DNA from: Pisaster brevispinus
Lineage: Eukaryota; Echinodermata; Asteroidea; Forcipulatida; Asteriidae
NCBI GenBank assembly: GCA_023634235.1
Contig: JAMKCF010000032.1
Location: forward strand, 558,001-622,000
Length of the DNA stretch: 64,000 bases
Direction of reading: 5' to 3'
Under the pieces are notes generated by a model. It did not search any database and had not been told where the DNA came from. It worked only from the letters and a program-made list of their open reading frames with translations. Made by a program: the position numbers and the translations under genes. Below are positions 23,343-35,849 of this stretch, piece after piece (the first letter of the stretch is position 1; the number at the start of each line of letters is the position of its first letter).

Positions 23343-23432
23343 CTGAAGACAAGCAGAGTATACTGTTTGAAACGTCGAGGCCACAACGGTTTCTTTAGGA
23401 CCAACACATCTCCCAAAAGAGTTTTACAATGA
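23343..23432 (+). repeat. retroelement-tail-like structured repeat, copy B
   Basis: CTGAAGA at 23343-23349, a 7-bp stem CAAGCAG/CTGTTTG (23350-23356 with 23363-23369), AAACGTCGAGGCC, then a second hairpin GGTTT/GGACC (23388-23392 with 23398-23402) and a homologous tail to about 23432. Upstream, CCTCGAC (about 23313-23319) could pair with GTCGAGG, enclosing the whole module. Same family as 17365-17453 but opposite strand. Confidence 0.6.
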
Positions 23433-24700
23433 TTGTACCCGCAAGTTTACAACACTTCAGTTTTTCTTATGATCCTCACAGTGCAAAGCTTTTAACATCA
23501 CTTACATTAACCAAGTTCGAATCCAAACTGGTTTTTAGTTTTTTTTTCCTACACTGATTCTGCAGGCTGTTTCATCGACTTACATCAAGGTGACCCTTTT
23601 TAAGTTGACATCAAGTCATGTGAATGAATCAGAAAAAAGTAAGATATACCACCGAGATTCCCCCGACTGCAAACTCGCAATTATCGAGACTCTTCCCCGT
23701 GCAGAAGTCATCCAGGTGTGAAGACGATGCGGCAGAACCAAGATGACATCCGTGGCAAGTTCCGCGGGAAGAAGAAGACAATGTTTGTGGAATCAATCAT
23801 CATTGATAGCGGCAGGAACTCGTAATAAACCTTGAAATATTGACAAAAATGCCGGGAACGTCGCTCGTAGACCACGACGACTTTTTCAACAGACTAACTA
23901 AAACAAAACAAAAAGAGCAAATCATTCTCTTCCTCTATGCATACGTTGTTTATAGCTGCACTACATTCCAGTCTTTCTAGGTTTTAAGGGCTGGTTTAAG
24001 AATGGATAAAGTGGTAAATAATGATGGTTATTTCAACTGAGAACGACTGACACTCAAAATGTGCAATTCCTTGTCACATGCAGTTGAAGCGGCTCGTCAT
24101 TTACGCAAGACCAGCTGGTCGTTCAACCAAATTCCTCTTGTTATTTCGGGAATTGCTGATGTCAAGAACAACTTCGTCGTGTCTTCGGGAAGATAACAAA
24201 ACGCAATACGACAAACAAACTTGCTACAGATGATCTGTTTTTCTCCAGCGGTTACGGAAACAGGATATCGCTGAATTCAACCGTGCCTATAATTGTAGAT
24301 ACAGTGATTACTTTTGGATTGCTTCAGTTTGGGAAAAAAAAAACGGTCATCGTAAACAATGCCATGTCTATCCCTCCATCAAATCCACCCACATCTTCTG
24401 ACATCCACGACGGTTTACACCTGGATGAGAAATCTTCTCGGAGCAACTGAATGTGTTCATCATGAGATGTTTACTGAGGTCTTTGGGTTTTGTTTTGACA
24501 TAATAATTCCCGAATACATTCTTCTCTTGAATTTTATTACAGCAGCTGGAACTTAATCTTAATGAAAACAGAAAAAAATACCATGATGTATTTCTTTATT
24601 ACAAGATTCCGAGTAGTTCGTCCTCATATTTACAAATTAATTGAAACGTACATTTTCCAAATTTTTTGTATTTATAGCTCTCTGTGTAAACTCTTTGTTT
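23433..24700. other. no gene recognised
   Basis: Mixed AT-rich sequence with short frames only. Nothing with domain-level similarity is visible. Confidence 0.4.
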
Positions 24701-24774
24701 GTGAATTATTGTTCATACGCACAGGCCGACTTGCAGGCTGTTATTATCCCGAATTCGCAATTAAAGACCTTATG

Positions 24775-24862
24775 TACATGACGTCATTTAGGCGGGCCGC
24801 CCTCGATGAGAGGTCAAAAGAAGGTAGTTCATTCGCAGATCCTATGCGCCGCGCATGCGTAC
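24775..24862. promoter_or_regulatory. possible promoter: CRE plus NRF-1-like site
   Basis: A perfect palindromic cAMP-response element TGACGTCA at 24779-24786 lies about 70 bp from an NRF-1-like GCGCATGCG at 24851-24859, in a locally CpG-rich stretch (GGCGGGCCGCCC). No gene start is identified nearby, so this is motif evidence only. Confidence 0.25.
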
Positions 24863-24906
24863 AACCTTACGGATCCGGTTTGTTGGGTACTACTATTGTT
24901 GCTTGA

Positions 24907-26336
24907 TTATTCAAATTTCTAAAGAATTCCCTTATGGGGTCCATTGCTTGTGGTGTCCATTGTTCTATTGTGTAAACAACTGCCAAAGGGCACTCCTTTA
25001 TAAGCTCACATAATATAGCTAAGCGTTTTCCAGTGTTTCTTCGTAGGTCATTTTTGAAACTATGGCTTGGGCTTGGGCTCTAGCTTGGGATCCGTCCGCC
25101 TGATTGAAGCTCCATAAGGAAAAACATAAAAACCCTATAAAATGTTTTACTTGTAAACAAGGTTGTGTCAGCCACCCCGGTGGCTGCCAACCGTGTATTT
25201 GTCAATCACAATTTAAAAGAAAATTAAATAAAATAAAAACCGAGAAACAAAGTAAAATCCTCGAGAAATATATAGAGCTGAATCAGTAAACCCTGGATAC
25301 CCAGCCGTCTGTCACCGACCACGGTCTAATGACCTGCAAGTCTCCCCTTCCAAAACCATAGATCAAGATGCTCTAGTACCGTTGTGTAGCCGAACAAAAC
25401 CGACAGAAACTACCAGGGTGATAATGGGCTTACGGGAAAAGCTTTTAGCTTTTGCCACATTCGACAAGTTCCTTAAAATGTGACAATGACATGGAGAAGC
25501 TTTTTTCTTCTTGTTCATTTCTGTCTTTCTCGCTGTGTTATAGGATTTGCGAACAGATCCGTTTGAAGCACCCGTATGATAATTGCGTTTGTTAATAATG
25601 CAGGCCGGTGTGCAGGGGCCTTCGTAAGGGTTTTCCCATTAAAAATTGCCCAGCGTTACACCCAGGAGTGATGCATTGATTCAAATGTTTTCGTTGTTAA
25701 CAAACATTTTCTATCTTATATCGGTCTAGAAATCGCACATACAACTGACGTCTGTGGTCCCCTTCTTCATTTGGACCGTCTAGTTGTTTGTCAATATTTG
25801 ATTTTTCTTCGCTTTGCATCCCCCTTTTATTGATTGCCGTTTTGCGTTACTGTTTTTGTTCGTTCTGTGCTGTTCTGGTCAAACAAAGACTAATAACAGT
25901 TTGTGTTTAACATCACTGCTTGTCAAGCTTGCTTGAAAAGAAGTGATGGATCTGGGAATGCCAGGATGGTTTGTCACCATTGTTTCGACGATCGATGCAC
26001 GCTCTATGTCATCACTATCGTTACCTTGGCTACCGCACTCTGAAAAATACATTTAATACATCGGCTATTCAGAATCTTGACCCAATGGGTCGTGACCCTA
26101 ACAGCTATTTCAAGTCAGTTTTCCCACGTTCTCACTACAAAAACACAAGAAAGCGTACGGTCGTTGGTTGACGGGGGCTCACTGGGTTGGCTGGGCTGCC
26201 GAATCTACACTAAATATTGTAGTGACGTTAACCAATATTGGCTCTTCTATCTGGGCCTGAAATTGGACATTAATTTAAGATTTTCTATTTAGTAAAGGGC
26301 TGTTTTTGATTTTATTTGTTTTTTACTTATTATTTA
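24907..26336. other. no gene recognised
   Basis: Contains only short frames, including 25104-25289 with a Cys-containing, Lys-rich sequence that I do not recognise. Nothing supports a real gene. Confidence 0.4.
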
Positions 26337-26530
26337 TTTGTTAATGTATTTATTTATTTATTTAATTTTTTTTTTTGGGGGGGGACGGGGGTCGGAGATT
26401 AAAAAAGAAAAAGAAAAAAGGAAAATAAGCAAAACAACAAAAACAACGGCAACGACATAGACAACGACAATGACTGCGACAACGACAATGACTGCGACAA
26501 CGACAATGCAATCACAATTAACAATAAAAC
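26337..26530 (+). repeat. TTTA, poly-T/G and 18-bp repeat tract
   Basis: A TTTA run, then poly-T followed by poly-G, a purine-rich A/G tract, and three partial units of an 18-bp repeat built from GACAACGACAATGACTGC. Simple-sequence DNA. Confidence 0.8.
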
Positions 26531-28019
26531 ATTTCCTTAATGATCTCTTATACTTTAGGCCCTACCTGTTTATTTTTTTTTACAACGAAAATTTCACAGA
26601 GTAAAAAACAAAAACAAACAAACAAACAATAAAACGTTCATGCAAAAGATGTTTTTTTTATTTACTGCGGGTGAATACTTTCAACAACTGAAAATATTAT
26701 CAAGGCTTGCAGGGTTCATTTATGATTGCAAAACGATATATTCATAATTACTTTGTGGTCATTAAAATACTGAAATGCGTGTTCCCCTTTACCTGAACTC
26801 GCCCATTTAATGACCCAAAGACTGAGCTGAAGTCTGGAAAATAAATAAGTTATAAGTCTATTTTACACTGTTGGTATCAAGTTCACATAACTACTGCGCT
26901 AGTGTGCGGTGTAGGTGTTAATTTAAAAGGTGACTATCCTTCAAGAATTCCCCACAGGGGTATCTTAATATAGATGAATAAACCATGCTCTTACTTATCA
27001 AAAGTTTAAGTATTAATATTTTTTTGTAAGACTCCCACATCCTTTCCCACAATTGTAGCCAGTAAACGGGTAGTCTATTCTTGATCGATTTGGTTGTTGT
27101 GTTTGCCAGAGGCTGCCTTGGCTTTCCATCTCATCTAATTCGTCGTGTGCCCGGAAAAAGGGCGTACACGCCCCCAAATTGACGTATACGCCCAAAAGAA
27201 AAGCCCGGCAGAAGTTCCTTTTCTCATCTAACAAGAGGTCGTAAGCAATCAAAAGGCTCTTGACAAAATATAACATTACTGTTACATTTTGTTGCTAGAA
27301 TTGCCCCCAAGGACACTTTCTCCCATTCCTATGCAGAATTTAACCTTCTTGTAAAGACTTACGAATGGCAGAAAAACAATCAAACTTTCACACTGTTTTC
27401 ATGAAACACAATTTCGCACATAAAACCTTTCTCAGGTAACTATTTATGAGTTATTTGTCCTTCTTCAGGCATACGCCGAAATAGCCCTTCCTGTGAAATA
27501 TGCTAATGCATTCACGCATGCGCATAGACTATTCAATAGTCCGACCTCTTTAAATCAGCTGCAATTAAAGCTTTAATTAAGATGGAGGATTGCAATAACA
27601 CCCTGTCTCTTTAACAGTGGTTCGGGAAATTATCAGGAGGTTTAACGATGTTCCCTGCAATTTCGTCATAGGGAAAAAGCATCTGCTTTTATCTTCATTT
27701 AAAACCTATTACGAAGACGGTAAAAGCATAATCTACTCAAATTAAGTATAAACAGCTTATTGTTCATACAAGAAAAGAGAATACGCCCATATTCTCAAAT
27801 AGACCCTCATTCATGAAATATGTAAGCTGCACATCGCGCGTGCGCACTAACATTACTGGTTGACAAATTTAGGGGGCTATTTGGTCTTTTTTAAGGCCCT
27901 CCTATGAAATGTCTCGCTATGCCACCGGGTGTAACATTTTGGAACTCAGAAAAGTTGTTGCTATGTCTACTTCAATAGCCTTAGTTCAAGTCGCTTTGTT
28001 TTAGCACGTAGTGATTTGC
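26531..28019. repeat. unannotated stretch with a diverged direct repeat pair
   Basis: Two diverged copies of a roughly 55-bp segment lie at 27475-27535 and 27790-27855, sharing AAATAG..CC.TC, TGAAATATG and a CGCATGCGCA/GCGTGCGCA word. Otherwise the stretch has no recognised gene. Confidence 0.45.
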
Positions 28020-28029
28020 ATACAGAGCT

Positions 28030-29066
<1,037 letters not shown>

Positions 29067-29092
29067 CAGAGCTGTTGATGGGATCTCTCTTG

Positions 29093-29304
29093 CAGTGGCG
29101 TAACTAGACATTTTCATTTGGGGGGGCAAGTGGGGGCAAAGATTAAATTTGGGGGTGCCAAAGAAGTGCAAGATTATCATTAAATATGTTAACTGATGTA
29201 TATATAATAAGAATATACTTTTCTGTGATTTCATATGGGGGGCAAGAGGGGGGGGGGGCAAGGGCCCCCCCCCCTGCCCCCCCCCCCCTCTGGTGACGCC
29301 ACTG
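29093..29304 (+). mobile_element. 212-bp hAT-type MITE
   Basis: Starts CAGTGGCGTAACTAGA and ends, inverted, CAGTGGCGTCACCAGAG. It is flanked by a perfect 8-bp direct repeat CTCTCTTG at 29085-29092 and 29305-29312. An 8-bp target duplication and CAG...CTG ends are hAT-superfamily hallmarks. The interior has long G and C runs and no coding capacity, so it depends on a transposase made elsewhere. Confidence 0.93.
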
Positions 29305-29312
29305 CTCTCTTG

Positions 29313-31042
29313 CAACCGCGTACATTGTCGCACGAGCTGCTGCAAAAACATCAAGCGCAGTGAAGTATTCGAACTTTTGAAGCCTATAGCCACCATGTTA
29401 TGTTCAGGGTCGAGGAATCAAATATTATCAGTAAAGCATAAGTCATAACAAGGCTATAGCTCAGTAACTGTGATCCGCAAAGAGGTGACCAGACTGAGAA
29501 GAAGAAAAAAAGCAAACATTTAATGGTACTATGACTAGAATATCATGTCAAGTAGACAAAACAACGAGAAGTGCACTATCACATCTTTAGATATAAATGC
29601 TCTCACGGATATCATTGCAGTTTCTAGTAACAAATATTTACATCTACAGTAATTATTTGTACTGTTGCATGTTCTGTTTGGGATCGAAGGGGCAGTAAAG
29701 TATTTCAATTTTTGGGTCAAACGAAATGTTTGGCTTCAGACACACCAGAAGAGTTCCACAGAAGTAATTCCACCTGGAATAATTCATTTTTTCGCTAAAT
29801 TGATATTATTTTAAGACTGTTTGAATAAATGAATCCCGCCTTATTCTCTTCCCAAAAGGAACTTTGAAGAAAGCAGGGTAACGCGAAAGCTCTGCTTCAC
29901 AACGTAATACAACCTCTAAAAACAAAAGAAATCACCTGTGTACAAAAAAGCAGGCGGTTTCTTCTTGGCGCGGGCAGACCAACTTAAAACATCATTTGGC
30001 TTCCAGCAATCTAACCACTTCAAGAGAGAGGAAAAGTGTTCCGGAACATTTCTATTTTTGTTTTTACTTTTCAAGGGACACCGCGAAAAAATCCCGCCGA
30101 ATCAAATCGAGTCACGTAATTTAGTGTCATCACGGCGCCAATGTGAAGCCCACAATAAAAAAAAAAAGTTTAAAAAGAAGTGTCAATGTTTAATGTAATT
30201 GCTAGTTGAAAATTTGAATAATTACCTACAGCAGGCAACGGCATTGTTAAATTGAACAGTCACTCTAAATGACAGTCAGTTGGAGAAGCTGATAGGGTTA
30301 TGTCACATTCGATAAGACTCCCCTTGTTTCAGTCAGTGCTGGTTAACACACTTGGACGTGGCGAGGTCCCCAGGCGTGCTTCAGGTAATTCAAGGAGACG
30401 CTCTACGGCCTGTCGACAACCCGAACAACGGAGCGGAAAAGTTGTAGGGGGGAAGTGTTGTCCTATTTACCATCACTTGATGAGTACGGTGGAGCAGAGA
30501 GTGTGTCTCATTATGCAAAGACGAAGAAGAAGAAGAAGAAGAAGAAAAGCTGTATCTACACGCTGCAATTCGTTTGACTAACGAATACTCAGTTTTCTTT
30601 GTTTTTGAGTGGAACCACCAGTACAAGAACGCGCTGGGAGTTTACAACATGTTGGCGACGCCAACAGCGTCTTGAGAGTATGTAAATAGATACGAACACG
30701 AAATGACTCTTCAAGTTGTCTACATAAGACTTTGTAGTGGCGCTTCAAGAAATGACCGCTTCGGGCTTGTCTGCAAGTTGATTTCGCAGAAGACAACAGT
30801 CCAACGCCACCATGATAAGCGGCAAGTTACATGTTAATTGTTACAGTGGTTACAACCCGTACTCGGATCTCGGATAGTGCAGCAACGTGAACGAAAACAA
30901 GTCTTTCTTAACGGCAAATCTGACTAATCGGTGGGGCCAATCAGCAGCCATGCCTGCTGCGCGAAAGGAAGGTGGCACGATAGGCATTCTTAGTTTAATG
31001 TGTACAAAATCTCCGTGCAAAATCTCTCATCGCAATAGACTG
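29313..31042. other. no gene recognised; one GAA run
   Basis: 1.7 kb of unassigned sequence. A (GAA)n run of about eight units lies at 30523-30547 and produces Arg-rich and Ser-rich shadow frames on the two strands. Nothing else is supported. Confidence 0.45.
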
Positions 31043-31310
31043 CACTCTAAAAACTCCCGGGTCAGAATTGACCCGGGTTCGGGGTTGCAGGAAGCCTGAC
31101 CGAGAAATGGGTCTGCCTGACGCAGAAATGGGTCAGGCTGACCCAGAAACTGGTTAAAATTATGTTTATTTATTAGGTTGGATTCTGCGTCGATTTGATC
31201 AATTTCTAGTTCATTTTGACACAGATTCTGGGTCGCAATGACCTAGAAACGGGTCAGGCCCTTCTGGGATCCAGAACCGGGTCAATTCTGACCCGGTTTT
31301 TTCCAGAGTG
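31043..31310. mobile_element. GGGTCA-family MITE, best-preserved copy
   Basis: 268 bp with ends CACTCTAAAAACTCCCGGG and, inverted, CACTCTGGAAAAAACCGGG, each continuing into GTCAGAATTGACCC-like palindromes. TG flanks both sides. The interior has a perfect GGTCAnnnTGACC palindrome at 31131-31143. Related copies lie at 6950, 12475, 38759 and 45606. Confidence 0.85.
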
Positions 31311-31491
31311 TGTGCAAGAGGAGCTTTTTTGTTGTTGGTACGTTGGGTTCCGCGAACATTGCTTTCAGTGTGCGACGAAGGAAACAAAATCACCCATTTG
31401 CAAGCAGGGCAGAATGATATTCGAATAAGCGCAGAAGTTGCTCATTAAAATATAAACAGTGGACCTCTAACATGATGAAAGCATCGTTTCA

Positions 31492-31545
31492 TTGATTTAT
31501 TGATTGATTGATTGAATCCATCGTTTCATTGATTGATCGATTGAC
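31492..31545 (+). repeat. ATTG microsatellite
   Basis: Imperfect ATTG units in two blocks, separated by a second copy of the word CATCGTTTCATTGA seen just upstream. Confidence 0.7.
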
Positions 31546-32769
31546 TTTTGAAATTGAAAACCACTTATTTCTTCAAGGTATATTTAGGTTAAAGGCATTA
31601 GAGTTGAAGGCGCTTAGCAACCGTTTCCTCTCATAGATGAAACATTTACCGCCGTTCGCAATCGTTCGAGTCCACTGACCTGCTTTCATACAAAATGCGC
31701 ATCGGAACCAACTTAGCTTGTCAGGCACGTAACACAGTGGACAAGGGATGGGCGTGATGAAGCAGCAGCTCTTACAGTAAAGATGATGAAGACGGCAAAA
31801 AGTCTTGCACACAAAACATCCTCAGCTTGTGATAACAGCTTTGCTTTATGTAAGGCACAGGTACCCGGCAAGAGGTCTGTGAGATGCACGTTGCGGGTGA
31901 TTGTTTCACTGGTGGTCTGCCAAGAAGAAACAACTTGGCAAACAATAATTTCTGCTTCGCAGCCTTTTGTAATTTGACGGGTGACATTAACAGCGACATG
32001 AAGAGTAAAGGCAAAAGATGAACACAAAAACTATACGAGTAACTATATAGAACAACATTATGGAGATGATATAATTTTGGTAAAAATCTAGGAAAAAACT
32101 TTGGCTACTGACGTGTTCAGCGTCTTGACACATTACAACGGCCAAGTGCAACAAAGTACTTTGCAAGCATTCTGCCTTGAGCTACCTTGACATTTAGCGT
32201 TAGACGTAAATATAACACACACCGCCAAGTGAGCTATGCGAAAGATCCAACCACGTGAACGTAAAGAAAAATCTAATATAACTGATGTTAACATCTTGAA
32301 CGAAGACTAGGCAGTGGCTCACGTTTCGGATTGAGTGGCTGATTTGCCGTCGTTTAAGTATCTGTGAGTGTATGCGAAGTCAGTTGTTATGTTCACATGT
32401 TGTAAAAAAAATTAGAATAATGAAGGAAAACTTTAAAAGTTTATATTTTGGGGGATAACAACATTCTCTTGGTTGACCTGATTTCTAAATGTAGCCGCAA
32501 AATGGCAATGACGGTGAAGGCCGATACCGTTAAAATATTCAAACATTCTCGGCACGGGAATCCCACAAGAAGATAAAATGAATCTTCCCCACATATTGCT
32601 TCGCAACTTTGCATAGTTCCAATGGCATAAAGATAAGTAATCAAATGTTTCAACCGTACACATTTGGAAAGTAAGTCAAGTATTAGTTAGCCTGAAGGAG
32701 TCTAGGCCCTGTACTACACGTAGTAAAAGATAACTCCATCAGCGCACTTGTCACCTCATTCTATTTCGG
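31546..32769. other. no gene recognised
   Basis: Several overlapping frames near 31573-32027, none with a recognised family. The right edge is the duplicated flank of the 477-bp element. Confidence 0.4.
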
Positions 32770-33246
32770 TTTAAAGGTAGAGTCATAAATGTTGTTGTTG
32801 GGTTATTCTTTTTTTCAATGTAATGCTGATTTATAGGCAAAGTTATGAAGAGAGATACAATAAAAGTCACATGTGGAATTGTCAGCTGACTGTAGTGTCT
32901 ACTTGCTGAGAAAACAGCAACAAGTTGTCAATGTCTTATTATTCACAAGAACGTCGAAGCCGTCCACGTTTAGCGAGGTGACCGTGCCGGGTATCATTCA
33001 AATCTCTGGCCGCAGCACTCGCGAACGGACACCAACATTCAGAAATCCGAGAAGCAATTCATGAATGAATTGTTTCTCAGGTTCGAATGATTCGGGGGCG
33101 CAATATATCCAAACCATATTACTTCGAAGGGGGAATTCTTTTTCAAAATAGTTTATGCTACCAACAGCTGCAGTGCTTCCCACCAAGTCAGTCTTTGTGG
33201 TCATTAATTTTTGGAGTATTTATCTGTCTGTGACTCTACCTTTAAA
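32770..33246 (+). mobile_element. 477-bp MITE with perfect 16-bp terminal repeats
   Basis: Begins TTTAAAGGTAGAGTCA (32770-32785) and ends with its exact inverse (33231-33246). The interior shares TACTTGCTGAGA, AGCGAGGTGAC and CATATTACTTCGA with copies at 35414-35849 and 41989-42390. The flanks carry a duplicated ACTCCATCAGC-containing segment (32732-32769 and 33245-33284). Non-coding. It is probably distantly related to the element at 3448. Confidence 0.85.
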
Positions 33247-33284
33247 CTCCATCAGCACTCTTGTCACCTCGTCCTTTTTCGCTG

Positions 33285-34540
33285 GAAACTCCATCACCTC
33301 ACTTCCCATGAGCCTGGGCTCATCTCTCTTCTTTTCATTCCTGCATCCATACGAGCAGGTGGAAACCGGAAGACTGGCACAGGTATTGTTATTCATGAGC
33401 TCCGATTATTAAATCCACCTGCAGCTTATCTTGGAACAGACACAATTACAAACCGCTTGATGTCACAGGTGTTTTTTCCAACCCGAGCTAGTTAGCGTGC
33501 GGCTTGACACCATTTTTCGAATGGAGCTTGTTTAATGTGCCGCTAAACGAACATGTTCATACATAGAGGGAGAGAAATTAGTGAATTCATTCACAGATAG
33601 TTTAAAGGAAAGAACTCCCATTGGCATGATTTAAAAAAAATTAAAAAGAATTCGGTCAATAAATCCACTTATTTATATTTCGACGGATCCTGAATCCGTG
33701 TATGTGAAATTTGCGATTACACTACTCTCTGATGATGGAAAACTTAACCGAAAATATTGAACTTGCCACCACACTCTTTTTTAAATAATGATAGTGCTTC
33801 CTGTTACACATTAAGGTCTTATTTTGTCAAATATTTTGTGGAGAAAATACTTAAGAGAATCAAAATCTGGGGGAAAATGGAACTATAACCAGAACTAGTT
33901 TTAAAAATAAAAAAATATATACATACATATAAATAATGATAATATTAATAGCATAGTTAGAAAATAAAATTAACTAAGTTTACACTTCAACGAAGTAAAT
34001 TACTTCAAACCTTTTACTTTTGGAGGAATAAATCATATCAAATGTTCTACATAAAATTTAAAACTCGCCTTTAAGTTTGTGACTGGTCAAATACCTCCCT
34101 TTTTTCTTTCTTTCTTAGACAACTTTGTTAAGGGTCCCGTCTCCCGTCTCCAACCGTAGTCTCGCGTATTATTAATGTACGCAGCCAGTCAGGCGTCGGT
34201 GGAGACACAGTACTTTTACGAAGGCCCACCATCTGAATTCAGCCACCTGGGGGCATCCTTGGTTCCGAACGCAATTATGGACTATTTCATCAAGACTAAT
34301 AATGGAAGATGAATATGTATGAACTATTAGCAATACATTAGGCGTTAGAGAGTTACAATTATGTCTTTTGGTGTCCACACAAGCACTCTTCCCAAGAGAG
34401 CAAAAGTCAGGACCATATCGTATGACCCCAAGACTTAGCAGTTATGGAATGATCACAAATACCACTTAAAATATAATCAAACAGTTAAAAAGCACACCTA
34501 AATGTCATGCTATTTTAGATGTTATTTTTGTGTTGGTTTA
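33285..34540. other. no gene recognised
   Basis: AT-rich, short frames only. Near 33900-33950 there is an A/T-rich simple stretch. No feature can be supported. Confidence 0.4.
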
Positions 34541-34940
34541 TGGCGTGTAGTAGCTGAGCGGTCAAGTGAACTGGACTCAGGCTCTGATGTTTCTGATCAG
34601 CAGGGTGTGGGTTCGAGTCCCAGTCTTGACACGTTTGTTCTTAAGCAAGACACTTAACCGTTATTTACTCGTCCTTCGGAAGGGACGTAAAGCCGTTGGT
34701 CCCAGGTGTTGCGTAATGCAGGTAAAACAACCCAGTTACACTTTTCGCTAAGAGAAGGGGTTTTTCCCGGTCTGGCAGTTGCTGGTGAACGTACCACAGC
34801 ACCTAGGAAACCTATAATGTGTTACGTAAATGGGTCTACAATTCAAAACTTCAAAAACATGTCTGGAAATAAATAATGATAAGCGCTTTGAGACGCCCGT
34901 GGATAAAACGTTATATGAAAAGTAGTTATTCTTATTAAAC
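34541..34940 (+). mobile_element. tRNA-derived SINE, near full-length
   Basis: A box TAGCTGAGCGG at 34551-34561, B box GGTTCGAGTCC at 34610-34620. The body includes CTTAAGCAAGACACTTAACC, the small hairpin GTCCTTCGGAAGGGAC, GTAAAGCCGTTGGTCCC and GAGAAGGGGTTTTTCCCGG. The 3' end has AAGCGCTTTGAGACGCCC and a TTATTCTTATTA tail. Same family as the two copies near 16.5 kb and the most complete of them. Confidence 0.9.
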
Positions 34941-35413
34941 ATAATTTGAAACTTGGCTTCTTGATACGGCTTGGTTGGAAGCAGTTTCGCTCATACGGTG
35001 GTTGTGGTTGATTGACTTTGCGGGTTTTGAAATGTTGGGAACCTTCACGTGTGGTCTCTATTTGCAATTTTCTTGTGGCTTTTTTTCACTTTCCCTCGAA
35101 CAGTTGTCAAAACTTACGCTTTCTGTAAATTGCACGAGGAATGGGTGATATGTATTTTAATCAGTCATTGTTCGCCGAGGACAAGGCAGGTATAATCCAA
35201 AGAGAAACCGTGTTATTTCACAATCGTCTTTGCACGCGAAAGAGACTTTAAAAGCAGGAGTATAGATTTGTCTTTTTTTTTCGTCTTGGCAATTTCCGGA
35301 CGGACTCACTGACTCAACAAATTTACAGGTACTTGCACTGTCACTTCTATTGCCTGCTTACACGGTTCTTTTCTGATTCAATAAGCACGACAAGTTTCTG
35401 ACAGGGGAACAAC
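34941..35413. other. no gene recognised
   Basis: Spacer between the SINE and the MITE copy; short frames only. Confidence 0.4.
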
Positions 35414-35849
35414 TTTAAAGGTAGGGCCATAAAAGTCTCCATGAAGTAACGACGGTCATAACAACTTACTTGGTGAGAAGCACAGCAGCTGTTGATAGTA
35501 TAAAACTATTTTGAGAAAGGATTCCCTTCGAAGTAATATGGTTTGGAAAATATTTCATCCCACAACATTTGAATCTGAGAAACAACTAAGATTTCCGAGG
35601 GTTTGGCGTCCGTTGAGGAATGCTGCGGACGGAGAGGCGGTTGGTACCCGCTGTCGCCTCGCTTTAACGTGGATGAATTTGACGTGCTTGTAAAAATACA
35701 TCGACAGACTTTTTGCTGTTTTCTCAGCAAGTAGACACTGTAATCAGCTAAAACTTTCACATGTGACTATTGTTTTTTTGTTTTGCATTATAATTTTGCC
35801 TACAAATTAGCGTCACGTTGACAAAATCCTATCTAGGCCTACCCTTAAA
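35414..35849 (-). mobile_element. copy of the 477-bp MITE family, inverted
   Basis: The left end TTTAAAGGTAGGGCCATA and the inverted right end (TTTAAGGGTAGGCCTAGA) fit imperfect terminal repeats. Minus-strand interior words (TACTTGCTGAGAAAACAGC, ACTTCGAAGGGAATCC) match the copy at 32770. The 84-codon minus frame here is a by-product. Confidence 0.75.
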
